Shown here piece after piece: positions 23,655 through 34,772 of a stretch of DNA of 64,000 bases (position 1 is the first letter of the stretch; each line of letters starts with the position of its first letter). The notes under the pieces are model-generated. The model was not told the DNA's origin. It ran no database searches and saw only the letters and a list, made by a program, of their open reading frames with translations. The translations under genes and the position numbers were made by a program. Source of the stretch: Crambe crambe (Eukaryota; Porifera; Demospongiae; Poecilosclerida; Crambeidae); contig OZ004593.1 in NCBI GenBank assembly GCA_963924555.1, forward strand, positions 124,001-188,000, written 5' to 3'.

Positions 23655-24687
23655 ATGGCCACTGCTTATCATCAAGAGGCTCTCAGAAAGCAAAGAGTCC
23701 TGGAAAGAGTCCATGAGGCTAAAATGAAGCTGGAAGAAAAGGTAAAGTAGATTTGGGTGGACAACAAGCTACAACCTTTCAATTGTCGTATCTAGGAAGC
23801 TGAAGAGAAGAGACTGGAAAAGCAAAGCCATCATTATCATCACCACCACCATCCCAGTTGTAGCAAACGGGCAAGGCCTACCTCTGCACAAGCCCTGACT
23901 GATGCCCAACTCAAAAAGAACAAATTCTCCGATTCGCACTCAGTGACAACACCAGCTTCTATTCACTCCTCCATTGCCTCAGGGAATCTCCCAGACTCAG
24001 CTCCACCCTCAGCTGATCACACTCTGCAGTCATCAAGAGCAAGCACTGCCACTCACTGCTCATCCCCCCAGTCTGAAGTCGATTATCAAGAAGCAGACGG
24101 AGTATCTAGGAGCTCCTCTACTGTTGGTTCAATTTCAGGCAATCCTACACCTTCCCATGCTTCTTCTCGAAGCAATGCTACATCCAGGAGCAAAGCAACA
24201 CCAAGGAGCAGTGTGTCATCCATATCTAATTCCACCAAGAGTAGAGTATCTTCCAGGAGTAACGTATCTTCAAGGAGTAACATGACACCTAGGAACAACA
24301 TAACACCTAGGAGTAATCTTTCCTCTTGCAAGAGCCACTCATGCTCCAGATGCAGTCACACTCCTGCCCGTATGAGCAATGTATCTTCATGTTCATATCA
24401 AATATCACAGTGCTCCGAGTGTGAGAGGTTGGACATGGCAGTGGGGGACAGTAGTAGTCTGACTAGTTCATACTCTACAGCAGAGAAAAGGGCAGAAAGG
24501 GTGCGCAAAGATCTCCATAAGTGAGTCAGCAATGTAGTTAGTTGGCATTTTTAGGACCTCGTCTCGTATGGAGTGACCTTATTCATTTTGCAGGCAGGAA
24601 GTGGTTTTGCGTGATAGCAATCTAGTAATGGGTCCACTTTCAGTCCAAGAAGAACTCCAAGTCAGAGAAATGGAAGAAAACAAGTAA
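23655..24687 (+). CDS. Ser-rich protein with basic N-terminal helix, unknown function
   Basis: Three exons (23655 to about 23741, a long middle exon to about 24521, and a short last exon ending 24687). The N-terminus is a predicted charged helix (ALRKQRVLERVHEAKMKLEEK) followed by a His run (HHYHHHHH). The middle is low-complexity and Ser/Thr-rich with repeats of SRSN, TPRS and SSRS, typical of an intrinsically disordered SR-like tract. A Cys/His cluster (CKSHSCSRCSH) and a second cluster (CSYQISQCSEC) follow, then a charged C-terminal helix (AEKRAERVRKDLHK). I do not recognise a family. It is head-to-head with RASGEF1 and probably co-regulated. The terminal helices flanking a Ser-rich core suggest a scaffold, but this is only inference. 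Confidence 0.65.
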
Positions 24688-24759
24688 TATGGTAATACGT
24701 GACTATCCTGTTAGCCAAGTTATATAATAGGAAAAAGATTTATTAATTAGATGATTGAC

Positions 24760-24768
24760 GCATGCGCA
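24760..24768 (+). promoter_or_regulatory. NRF-1-like motif upstream of cystine-knot gene A
   Basis: Exact GCATGCGCA 115 bp before the start codon, conserved in the duplicate. A TATA-like run (TTTTATATATAAAA) follows at about 24781. Confidence 0.5.
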
Positions 24769-24874
24769 TTTGGAATTACCGTTTTATATATAAAAAAGTG
24801 ACTCCAGCCTTCGTTGTACATAAAGATTATATTGAGCAGGCTACAGTAATTCACACCTTTTTGCTTTTTGAAAG

Positions 24875-25377
24875 ATGCGATCCCAACTACTGATTCCGAC
24901 ACTGACATTGGTTCTTATCCACTGTGCCATTGTCCTAGGAGCTACTTCGGACCGGCTCCCTGCACCACCTCCAAGCTCTTGCGAGACATACCTTCACAAG
25001 ACGAACGTGACTAAAGGTTCTTGCTTCAAAGAGATCGCTACCTTGTCTTGCAATGGACGATGCCATTCAGATGCTAAACCGATAATCTATTATAGCAGGT
25101 CAGTCAGTACTCAAGATGGGAGTCAACTCTACTAGTTACAATTTATCATCATTCAATTTCTGTAATGTTTGTTTCCAGAGATGATGTTCCAAGTGATGGT
25201 TCAAGAGAAAAACCTTTTCGCCAGACATGTGAATGTTGTAGTGCAACCAAAACAATATACCACTCTATGCTTGTTACTCTGAACTGTCCTGGTAACAGGA
25301 CAGAGACTGTCAGTGTGGTCCGATCAGTAGCACGAGAGTGCAGCTGTACAGATTGTGAATTCTCCAACAGACCGTGA
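24875..25377 (+). CDS. Small secreted C-terminal-cystine-knot (CTCK) protein A
   Basis: Two exons (24875-25098, 25179-25377) give 140 residues. A signal peptide (MRSQLLIPTLTLVLIHCAIVLG) is followed by a short Pro-rich spacer and a single cystine-knot domain. The order of its 11 cysteines is C, GSC, SCNGRC, TCECC, LNCPG, ECSCTDC. The CxGxC, CxCC and CxCxxC triplet with a VTLNCPG strand is the CTCK pattern of bursicon, DAN-family antagonists and mucin/VWF tails. Eleven cysteines, with one odd, would suit a disulphide-linked dimer. N-glycosylation sequons are NVT and NRT. A GTGAGT overlaps the stop codon, so a longer spliced form is possible. Secreted signal is the likely role; no receptor can be inferred. 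Confidence 0.82.
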
Positions 25378-26746
25378 GTTTTCGGAACTGTCAGTAAAGA
25401 CTTTATCACATTGCCGACCCTTATCCTCATTCATTTATAGATGATTATTATTCAGTATATTGCAGAATTATTGTATAAAGATTTTGCCCTAGCTCTAGCT
25501 TATTCATTATTAACAATTTGAGTCAATGATTTGGTTGTGTGGCCAAGATTTTACCTGAACTATAAGTTCTCCCACAGTTGTAGAACCATCCCACAAATAT
25601 CTGTCTCCGAAAATGGGATATATAAGTCCTCAACACTTAAGAGTGTTTTTCTATGTAAGTCCCCAATGAAGATGTTTCATCTCATTAACTGCACATCCTG
25701 ATATGTGGGGAATCTGTGGTCAACTCTCTCATCCTGTCATAAGGCCTTTAATTATTGGGAGGGACTGCGATGGTGATGTGGTGCAAGCAACTTCTATCAT
25801 TACGCACACACTTTCAATTTATATTACCAAAGGGAGCGTCATCATCTCTATTAATTAGCGTCAAGATAAACAAATTACCAAATAGTGGATACCCGTACGC
25901 CAAGTGTCTGCTTGGTAGGCTATTACGTAAGATTGGCTTGCTGGGGAAATCTATATTTCCATCTCACTCGTTTTAAAAAGCACCGAGTGTGTGACATGAT
26001 AATCTCATGAAGTCCTCCTCTATTCTCTGGGACTATCTTAAAAGGAGAAGTTTCTTGCAATGTTTATACTTCAGAATGATAATTAAGTACATATATTGAT
26101 TAGAGAGGCTGTTTCTCATTCAATATTGAAGCTATAACTGACTACATGGAGTTATAGCAGGCTTCATGACTCTTATTGTAATCAAATTAGGCCTTTCTTT
26201 GAATTAGAAAACTACCTATAAGAGCAGACCAGATAAAAGTTTGCCAACAGAAATCTCAAAGGCATTTGGTTGGTGAGGCGTAGTAGGGTGTAATGGGGTA
26301 ATGAAGTGGTTACATGACTTCTTTTATGCCACAAGTGGATTAGAGGCCACCTTAGGTTTGAAACAAGATCTTTAAAGAGAGACAGACTGTAGAATATCAA
26401 GATGAAGATATTCACCAGCCAGCTGGACAGGATTGACATACTTTCCTAGATTACTTGTCGTGGTATTTTAATTTGGGACATTCCAGTGAGTGATAGAATA
26501 GTTAGCACGTTGAAAGCCTGAATATGAAAACATCTCGTAGCAGAAACCATAATCAGTTTGTGCATTCAGTTGAGTCACTCACAAGCAAAATATATTCATG
26601 CAGATTTAGTCAAGTAATAATCTTTTTTGATTAAACAAATTTTGTGGATTAATTAGATGATTGACGCATGCGCATTTGGAGTTACCGTTTGTTGTTGTTT
26701 TGTATAAAGATGATTTCGTAGTAAATGATAGTCACCTTTTTGAAAG
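25378..26746. other. Non-coding part of duplication unit 1 and gene B promoter
   Basis: No gene seen. It aligns with 27251-28510 over most of its length, for example the shared TACCAAAGGGAGCGTCATC near 25825 and 27685. Confidence 0.6.
26666..26674 (+). promoter_or_regulatory. NRF-1-like motif upstream of cystine-knot gene B
   Basis: Exact GCATGCGCA 81 bp before the start codon; retained after the duplication. Confidence 0.5.
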
Positions 26747-27250
26747 ATGCGATTCCAACTACTGATTCCGACACTGTCATTGGTTCTTGTCCACTGTGAC
26801 ATTATCCTAGGAGCTACTTCGGACCGGCTCCCTGCACCACCTCCAAGCTTTTGCAATAAATACCTTCACAAGACGAACGTGACTAAAGGCAATTGCTTCA
26901 AAGAGATCGCTACCGTGTCTTGCAATGGACGATGCCATTCAAATGCTGAACCGATAATCTATTATAGCAGGTCAGTACTCAGTAGCTAACAAGTTAAGAG
27001 TCAACTCTTCATGGTCTCTACTAGCTACATTTGTCATCATTCATGTGTAATGTTTGTTTCCAGAGGTGATGTTCCAACAAAAACAAAACCTTTTGACCAG
27101 ACATGTGAATGTTGCAGTGCAACTGACAAAATAATCCTCCGTAAGTTTATTACTCTGAACTGTCCTGGTAAGAGGACAGAGACTGTCAGAGTGCTGCAAT
27201 CATTAGCACTAGAGTGTGCCTGTACAGATTGTGACTTAAACAGATCGTGA
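26747..27250 (+). CDS. Small secreted C-terminal-cystine-knot (CTCK) protein B
   Basis: Two exons (26747-26970, 27064-27250) give 136 residues, paralogous to protein A with the same intron position and phase. All 11 cysteines are kept (FC, GNC, SCNGRC, TCECC, LNCPG, ECACTDC), as are the signal peptide and the spacer APPPS. Differences cluster in the loop between CNGRC and CECC, where B is four residues shorter, and the second N-glycosylation site of A (NRT) reads KRT. Conserved cysteines with variable loops suggest both copies are functional and may be diverging in partner choice. The same GTGAGT overlaps the stop. Confidence 0.82.
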
Positions 27251-28663
27251 GTTCTTGGAACTGTCAGTAAAAAAACTTTGTCACATTGCCGATCCTTATC
27301 CTCATTCATACAGCAAATATATTGCAGAATTAATAATTGTAGAGATTTTATTTTTCTTGCCAGATTTTATTCATTATCAATTTTTCTGAGTCACGTCAAT
27401 GATTAGGTTGTGTACTGATATTTTACCCCTCCCACCCAAAGCTGCCATCCCACAAATGGGTTAAAAGTCAGTCCCCGATAAAGAAGTTTCATCTCATTAA
27501 CTGCGCATCCTGATATGTGGGGAATCTGTGTTTATCCCTAAATAGATTACAAAGTTGTTTACTTTTTATCATGCATATTTCCTAGTCAGCTCTCTCACCC
27601 GGTCGTCCTTTAATTATCGGGGCTGCACGGTGGTGATATGGTGCAAGCAACCTCTATCATTACGCACACACTTTCAATTTACATTACCAAAGGGAGCGTC
27701 ATCATCTCTATTAATTAGCATCAAGATAAACAAATTACCAGATAGTGGATACCCTTACGGCAAGTGTCTGCTTGGTAAGCTATTATGTAAGATTGGCTGG
27801 TTGCCGGGGAAATCATATTTCCATCTCCCTAACTGGAACGAAAGGTGTATTGCATGCAGTGAATCCCATTAAAAAGCACCGAGTGTGTGATAATCTCACA
27901 AAGTCCTCTATTTTCTCTGGGACTATCTTAAAAGGAGAAATTTCTTGCAATATTTATACTTCAGAATGATAATTAAGTACATATATTGATTAGAGAGGCT
28001 GTTTCTCATTCAATATTGAAGCTATAACATGGAGTTATAGCAGGCTTCATGACTCTTATTGTAATCAAATTAAGCCTTTCTTTGAATTGGAAAAGCTACT
28101 TATAAGAGCAGACAAAAGTTTACTAACAGAAATCTCAAAAGCATTTGGTTGGTGAGGCGCGAAGTGCTTCTTTGTGCCACAAGTGGTTAAAGGTTCACCT
28201 CAGGTTCAAAACAAGATAATTATTTAATAAGATGTAGAATGTTAAGATGAAGATATTTACCAGCCAGCCGGACTTTCATGGTATTTGGGACATTCCAGAA
28301 TAATTAGCAGGTCGGCTGGGACTCCTCTGCAAGAAAGCCCAAATATGAAAACATCTCATAGCACAATTTGACAGAAACCATAATCAGTTTGTGCATGCAG
28401 TTGAGTCACTCACAAGCAAAGTGTACAAACTGAAATTAACACATTCAGTACTTTTTAACGATTGCATCATCTAGATAAAATAATTATACTAATTTAGTCA
28501 AGTAATAATAATCAACATCTAATGATTTGATTACTTTAGAAGTTCTGCACCTGCAAAAATAACTTTTGATATCTTCGTTTATTTATAAAGAATAACAAAT
28601 AATTATATTGAAACAAAACGAAAGCAACACTTAAATCCACAATCTACAAGTTCTTTCAAGTGT
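27251..28663. other. Non-coding part of duplication unit 2 and GCAT 3' side
   Basis: No gene seen. Up to about 28510 it mirrors the DNA downstream of gene A; the remainder is the AT-rich 3' side of GCAT. Confidence 0.6.
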
Positions 28664-30964
28664 TCAAGGGATGACTTGTTTAGCCCTCCCTATTTGAATG
28701 AAAGCATCCACACATCTCTGAACATCCTCTGGACTGTGAACAGCTGAGAGTTGGACTCTAATCCTGGCCTCACCTACACTTATGCAACACAGGAAAAAGC
28801 ACATTCACCACATCTGTCCACATCAATTAATATTTATATACTCGCCTTTAGGGACTACCGGGAAACTGAATCCAATGACATAGATCCCCTTTTGAAGCAT
28901 CTCATCTGCAAATTCTGATGCCAATCTAGCATCCTTCAACATGACTGGGGCTATAGGATGAGAGTCGCCCTAATGAAGAGTGAAGTCATCATTACATCAA
29001 TAGGCCTAAGGGGTTTTTTATACACACCCTTATGGTGAAACCAGCTTCAGTCATAGCTTTTCTGAAATGTGCTGTATTTCGATGAAGTTTGGCAACCAAA
29101 TCCTCTCCACCTTCACCCATCAGCAGGTCAAATACCTACAATCAATATCCCATGTGACTATCATATGACTATCACATGACTCCATGGATCTAAAATGTAC
29201 TTTAATGGCAGCAGCTACCACAGGTGGAGGCAAACTGTTGGAGAATAAGTAAGGGCGAGACCTTTGTCGAAGGAGTGTGATCAGTTCTTGGGGACCAGTT
29301 GTGTAACCACCGGCAGCTCCGCCCAAAGCTTTGCCAAGAGTGGAATTGATGATATCGACTTTCCCCATCACACCGAAAAATTCATCTGTTCCTCTTATAT
29401 AGATTTCCAAGAAAAGCAATACATTATGCCAGGAGGCAGGCATGCAGTAATCCTATCTATTGTCAAAGGTTGAGCGTGGGGTGTGGACCCAAGGTTTGTC
29501 ATCATTTATATTAATCCAATTTACACTGACGAGAGAAAGGAGATGCTGACATGAACTGGAAATGGCATTGTGTCAACATGCAGTTTTCAGACACAATAGG
29601 GAATGAACATCTAAACCATAACCAAAGCTGTTTCCGCCAGCACTTTGAAGTAGTGCATCTTAATGGAGTTAGGACCCACAAGCCAGTGTGTTATCAAGAA
29701 TCACTTCATGGCTTTTATTTGACAGCTTAAACCTGAAAGTTTGTAGTCAGATGCCATTAGCTGTCGGAACTCTTGCTCAATTTTAACACTGGGGTATGTT
29801 GATACCACTGCAGCAGAACTACTAATCAGTACATCAACAGTGCTATGAGGTAATCGTACCTGCCGGTATCACCAAGGAAACCAGTAGCATGACACTCGTC
29901 CAGGAAAATCAATGCATTTTCCCGCTCAGCTAGGTCACAAATTTCCCTATAAGGAAATGCTATAACATCATTAAGGTCTCATGTCCCCTTATCATACCTG
30001 AGGGGAGTAATGCTACCATCCATACTAAACACGCCATCCGACACTATCAGTTTGGTAGGGGCTTCTCTCGCTTCCTGCAGCTGTGTCTCCAGTTCCCTCA
30101 AGTCTACAACAGTAGCAAACACAGGGCTTCACCACACAATGCCTCAAGTGCACTGCAACATCTCTTAGTGGTGGGATTCACCTGTCTAAGCAGCCAGCTA
30201 AATATCACAGATGTGACTTATAAGGCAAACATACCCAAATTGCTTGTCCCCTGAAAACCACCTGTAACCATGGATACCTTTATGTTTGTATCGGAATTTT
30301 TTCTTGGATCTTGAGAGTCGAATGCCATCAATGATGGAGGCGTGGTTCAGCTGATCGGAGAAAATGGCATCTTCTTCTCTCAAGAGTACTTCAAATAGTC
30401 CTGCATTGGCATCAAAGCAGCTGGCATAAAGGATAGCATCTTCTTGCTGGTGGAAGGTTGCTATCTTAGACTCCAATTCTTTATGGATGTCCTATTTTAA
30501 TAAGCGTGACCACCATTAGAATTATGAAATAGTTTGAATACCTATATAAAATTTTTTTTTAAGTGTAGTTACAGACCTGAGTGCCACAAATGAAGCGGAC
30601 AGAACTGAGACCATTTCCATATTTGTCCAGTGCTTGTTTGGCTGCTTCAATGACCTCCGGATGGGACTAGAAAAAATAGTGTTTTAGGAGCTGGGTGTTC
30701 TGGTTCCTTAGTGATCTGACTCACTGATAGGCCTAGGTAGTTATTGGCGCAGAAGTTCAAGATCTGTCGATCACTTCCTTGCACTCTTATGGCTGCAGCC
30801 TGAGGAGATGTAATGACTCTCTCGTTCTTCCAAGTGCCTTCATTGCGGATGCTGTCCAGTTGTTTCCCTAGCAGCTGCCTAAGGCTAGCTACTGCTGACG
30901 TGTGTCTACTTATAACCCAGCCTGTGCCACGGAAAGGTGGAAGAGCAACTGGAAGAAATGCCAT
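28664..30964 (-). CDS. GCAT: Glycine C-acetyltransferase (2-amino-3-ketobutyrate CoA ligase)
   Basis: About nine exons on the minus strand. The N-terminus starts [16 protein letters not shown] and is basic and Ser/Arg-rich, consistent with mitochondrial import; in-frame upstream ATGs up to 31096 could lengthen it. Family motifs appear in order: [67 protein letters not shown], and the PLP lysine in [15 protein letters not shown]. The C-terminus is [20 protein letters not shown]. It is an alpha-oxoamine synthase that splits 2-amino-3-oxobutyrate with CoA into glycine and acetyl-CoA, the second step of threonine breakdown. One intron (about 29420-29860) is long for this gene. It is head-to-head with IFRD1. 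Confidence 0.95.
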
Positions 30965-31190
30965 GTGTCTGTCTGGTCCTGCCCTGCCCGCGCCCTGCCC
31001 CTTCTTTTCTCCGTTTATGTGAATCACGTGCATGTCATGCGACGTTGTAACGTAATCGGTAATGTCATGCGACGCTTCACAGTTGACATGTGACAAAAGG
31101 CGGAACTCGACTCGAGATCGAGATTGTCTTCGTAGCGTCTTGGTTCCTGTTAATGTTATTAATGTTATAGCAAAGATTACACTCTGGTGA

Positions 31191-33221
31191 TGCCGAAAGG
31201 AAAGTCAAAAAAACGGAAGGAGAAAGCACCTGTCCTAGTTGGTAAGATAAGATCACTTAAAGCGGAATTTTACTTTTTTTTGATGGATATTTCTCACCTT
31301 GGTAGTGGACTCTGCTTCTCCAGATGAGGATAGTGGAAGTGTGACCAGTTCTCTAGATGCATGCAGTGTATTGAGTGAGGAGGTGGGGCTGGTTCCAGGG
31401 GGTGGTGGGGAGGAAGTGGATGCTGAAGAGGACTTTGAGTTCCACATGGCCGAACTTGTGGACCAACTCACCAATAAAAAGTAAGCATTCCCCACACTAC
31501 TTCACTCTGAATAATTACATTACAGATTTTCTTATATGACTTCAGTTCACGGACACGCTTAGAGGCAATATCTTCTCTAAATAAGATCCTGGCAACCAAG
31601 CTAGTGACAGAAAATTTAATGGAGAGGTGAGTTTCTAACAGTTGGAGATCCCCCATATTATATTTAGTAAAAGTATTCTCCCCACCTTTGTTGTGTAGCC
31701 GGCCAAGTGTGGGAAAGGTCATAGTTGAGTAATGTAGGTTTAATTAATGAAATATTTATTAATAGGAAAGAAACATTACTTGAAATTATCAGTAGAGGCT
31801 TGAGAAAAGGTATGTGAATGAGAGAACACTTGATACTTCCCTTCAGTCTTGTCATAATTGGTTTCAGCCCAAGGACAAGAGCGTTGTCGTCTGGCACGAC
31901 TAGCCATGTTGATCGTACTACAGCTTGGACTGGAATACCCTGACTTTCAGCAAAACCTACACCCTCTAGCAACACAGCTAGCTCAAGACCCCACCATCTC
32001 CCCTGCAGACAGGGCTGAGGTAACTCCAGTCGCTCCTCTTTCATGATAATTATCCCCTCACCTGAACCCTTCCAGGTCATCACAATGCTGGGATTCACCA
32101 CTTTCATTCAGGCAGCAGACATCCTGGTAAGTTAGTAAACCTCATGTACAGTAGCTCTCAATACTATTTTGACTATAACTATGTTTCTGTTGTGGTTGTG
32201 TTTGTCCTTTGTACTTTGGGAGGAAGTTTTCAAGTCCTGTCCCCCTAGTCAACCACTAATTCATTCCATGTATAGGAAGTGGAGCACACAATGTTGATGT
32301 TTGAGGAGCTATTTGAGAAGAGTAGACAGGAAGCTATAGTGACTGCAGCTGTTCAGAGTTGGACTCTTCTCCTGTCCATTGCACCTGACCATAGAATACC
32401 TACCATCTTCACAAGGTTGTTACAATCAAGAACTAATTTCGATTCCCTTTACCCCTTTCATTATGGATGCAGATTGCTTCCAGTATTGAACAAACTGTTG
32501 GAACGTGTTGAGTTAAAGTTACGCCTAGCAGTGGGAATGGGTGTGGCACTTCTCTTTGAGCTGGCGAGGGATTGTCAGAGAGAGAGCAGCATTGCCTTAT
32601 TGGATTCATCATCAGGGACTAACTCGTATGCACTCATTGAGCAGTTGGCCACTGAGAGCAATCGTCACACTGCACGCAAAGATCGTAACCAAACTCGCTC
32701 TTGCTTCAGGGATATCCTGTACAGTCTAGATGTAAGAACTAGTGTTACCATCATGATAGTACTTTACTGAAGTACCCTTTGTCTCTGTTTCAGGATGGTT
32801 CTATGCCAGAGAAGAGCGTGAAGTTAGGTATGGAGGTCTTGTCTCTTGACAGTTGGGCCAGAGTTTGCCAGTATAACACTTTCAGGGAACTGCTAGGTTC
32901 AGGGATCACCTCACACTTCAAACTCAACGAGTTGCTGAGAGATATTTTCCAAATGGGACCTGCCCCTATTGAGAGAGTCGAGACCAAGGGATCAAGACTT
33001 GAACGGGTAAGTTCAGTGAAGCTATGTTTGTGGTCAAAGGTCAATCTGGCTTTTTAGATTTACCAAGTCAGTTCCTTTTTAGATTTGACTCTCCTTTACC
33101 AAGTCAATGAAGTTCATTACAAGTATTGTCTTTTTATCTGTAGAAATATTTGAATGCTGCTGTGGCCAAACATAGAACTCAGTGTCGAGGGAAGCAGCGT
33201 GACAAGAGAGCTGTTCTCTGA
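31191..33221 (+). CDS. IFRD1: Interferon-related developmental regulator
   Basis: Multi-exon gene. The N-terminus is basic (MPKGKSKKRKEK) and then Ser/Gly/Glu-rich. The IFRD domain starts at AELVDQLTNK, continues with SSRTRLEAISSLNKILATK and LLEIISRGLRKA, then LARLAMLIVLQLG, EEVHTMLMFEELF-like and WTLLLSIAP. The C-terminal part has LSLDSWARVCQYNTFRELLG and HFKLNELLRDIF, and the tail ends KQRDKRAVL. IFRD1/2 proteins are ARM-like repeat factors that act as transcriptional co-regulators, and IFRD2 also binds translationally inactive ribosomes. The sponge protein is equally related to IFRD1 and IFRD2 as far as I can judge, so the symbol stands for the ancestral gene. It ends tail-to-tail with NUDT18. 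Confidence 0.92.
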
Positions 33222-33389
33222 TGTCACGACTGTCCTTCCCTTCTAGTCACCTTTCACCATAATTTGTGCCCACTGCTCCAAAGTTTCTACTGTCAAAAGT
33301 AATATTGCTCACCACATTATTTATAGTTTCATTAATAATTATTATTATTGGAGAAAATGAATTTAAAATGGCATGTCTGTCGTCAATCG

Positions 33390-34609
33390 TCACAGGAAAA
33401 AGAGTCGAGCACACTTGTCAACTGCTTGCTTCAGTTTTTCTCTGCAGTTGTGGTCAACTGGAATCCATTGGTATGTAGCATTAGTGTCCAGTTCTTTTAT
33501 GGATGCTAGCACCAGTACAGAGAGACACAGTCCATCGTGAACTCCCCAAGGCTTTCCCAAGTGTTCTATAGAGAGCACACCTTTCACATTATGGTCTCCA
33601 CTGTACCCACATGACTACAAACAAAAAAAGAGAAGGTCATGGAGACTGGAGAGTAATCTTAGCTGCCTGATGGTACCTTAATTGTCTCCTTAACACTGTC
33701 TGTATATGAGATTTCAGCAATTGGGAAGAGAGTGGTGCTGTGTTTGTCAATCTCACTCCTAGCAGTCAATACCAGCATCTCTTCTCCACTGCTGTAAAGA
33801 ATCACAAGTCTGAAAGAAGTACTGACATGTCCAACCTCCACGGGTAAGGCTACTTCAGGACGCCTCCCTTCTGTCATGGCCACCCACTTCCTCCCCACAT
33901 CTATCAGGGGTAGTATATCGGGAGCCCTCAAATGCACTTCAGACAGCCCCTTCCTGTTAAACCAGCCAGCCTGCAACGATTCTCCGTCTGCTTCTGCAGG
34001 GGTCTTCAACTTTCCCCCACTTACTCGTCCTGGGAAGAATCACCAAATATCAGGGAGTCCAGTGGTCTTGCGAACCACCCTATAGCTAAATAGGCTGGTT
34101 CCCAAGACTAGGAGTCAGTGTCTACCTGATAATGTGAATCTGATCCACTGATAGGATCCACATTCAACAGCAATCACAGCCTCAGGCTCAAACACCAGCC
34201 CAGACTCTTCCAGCACTTCTCTCTTTGCAGCCTCCTAAATTATATGAAGCAAAATTATTATAAATGAAGTGCATTAACTACATTGCAGGCTATTGCAGAC
34301 TGACAACAATGGTCTCATTTGGTTCCATGCGCCCAGCAGGCAAGTACCACATCCCCCGACAACTTGGCTTGGCTTCCTGGATCAACAGAAGCTTCTCTCC
34401 ATCAAACAGAACAGCTGCCACTATGTATACCACATGAGTCCTTAATTGCAACCCTACACATGATGGACATTATTGCTGAAGTCACTATGTATCTTACACT
34501 GTTACAGCCCAGCCAAGTAATTTAACTTACTTCTATCATATGCCCTAGGGTCTGGACTCCGTGGTTCAGGAGTTGGCTTAAACTCCAGGATGCTCTGAAG
34601 TTCTTCCAT
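33390..34609 (-). CDS. NUDT18: Nudix hydrolase 18-like (8-oxo-dGDP phosphatase type)
   Basis: Five or so exons on the minus strand. The N-terminus is [19 protein letters not shown]. The Nudix fold has [20 protein letters not shown], and the Nudix box is split by an intron: [10 protein letters not shown] joined to [12 protein letters not shown], which fulfils the GX5EX7REUXEEXG consensus. Next come [13 protein letters not shown] and [13 protein letters not shown], which match human NUDT18, then a C-terminal region with [18 protein letters not shown]. Family knowledge: NUDT18 (MTH3) clears oxidised nucleoside diphosphates. The C-terminal half beyond the Nudix domain is also present in vertebrates, supporting orthology rather than a generic Nudix assignment. 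Confidence 0.9.
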
Positions 34610-34772
34610 TCTAGTACGAGGACACACCCTTTTTCAAGTTCAAAGATCCTATACTATTAATAGCGATTCCGGAAGCCATACATTTCCTGAAACTTTGGCC
34701 GGCCAGCGCAGCCTGACGGTTATAGAAGCGCTTGATGTTTAGATATCACTAGCTAGCTTATAACAAGGCCTA

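Larger units (their letters stand above)
24743..26640 (+). repeat. Segmental duplication, unit 1
   Basis: This block, beginning ATTAGATGATTGACGCATG, is repeated in direct orientation at about 26648-28510. The similarity covers promoter, both exons, intron and over 1 kb of downstream non-coding DNA. The downstream part holds no recognisable gene. Confidence 0.9.
26648..28510 (+). repeat. Segmental duplication, unit 2
   Basis: Direct copy of 24743-26640 with scattered substitutions and several short deletions. The two units are practically adjacent. Confidence 0.9.

Noticed and set aside
29120-29160. Frame extension at the end of a GCAT exon
   Set aside because: It reads through a splice donor; the joined exons follow the GCAT family order.
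31866-32107. Minus-strand frame overlapping IFRD1
   Set aside because: Shadow of the IFRD1 exon encoding LARLAMLIVLQLG; no match of its own.
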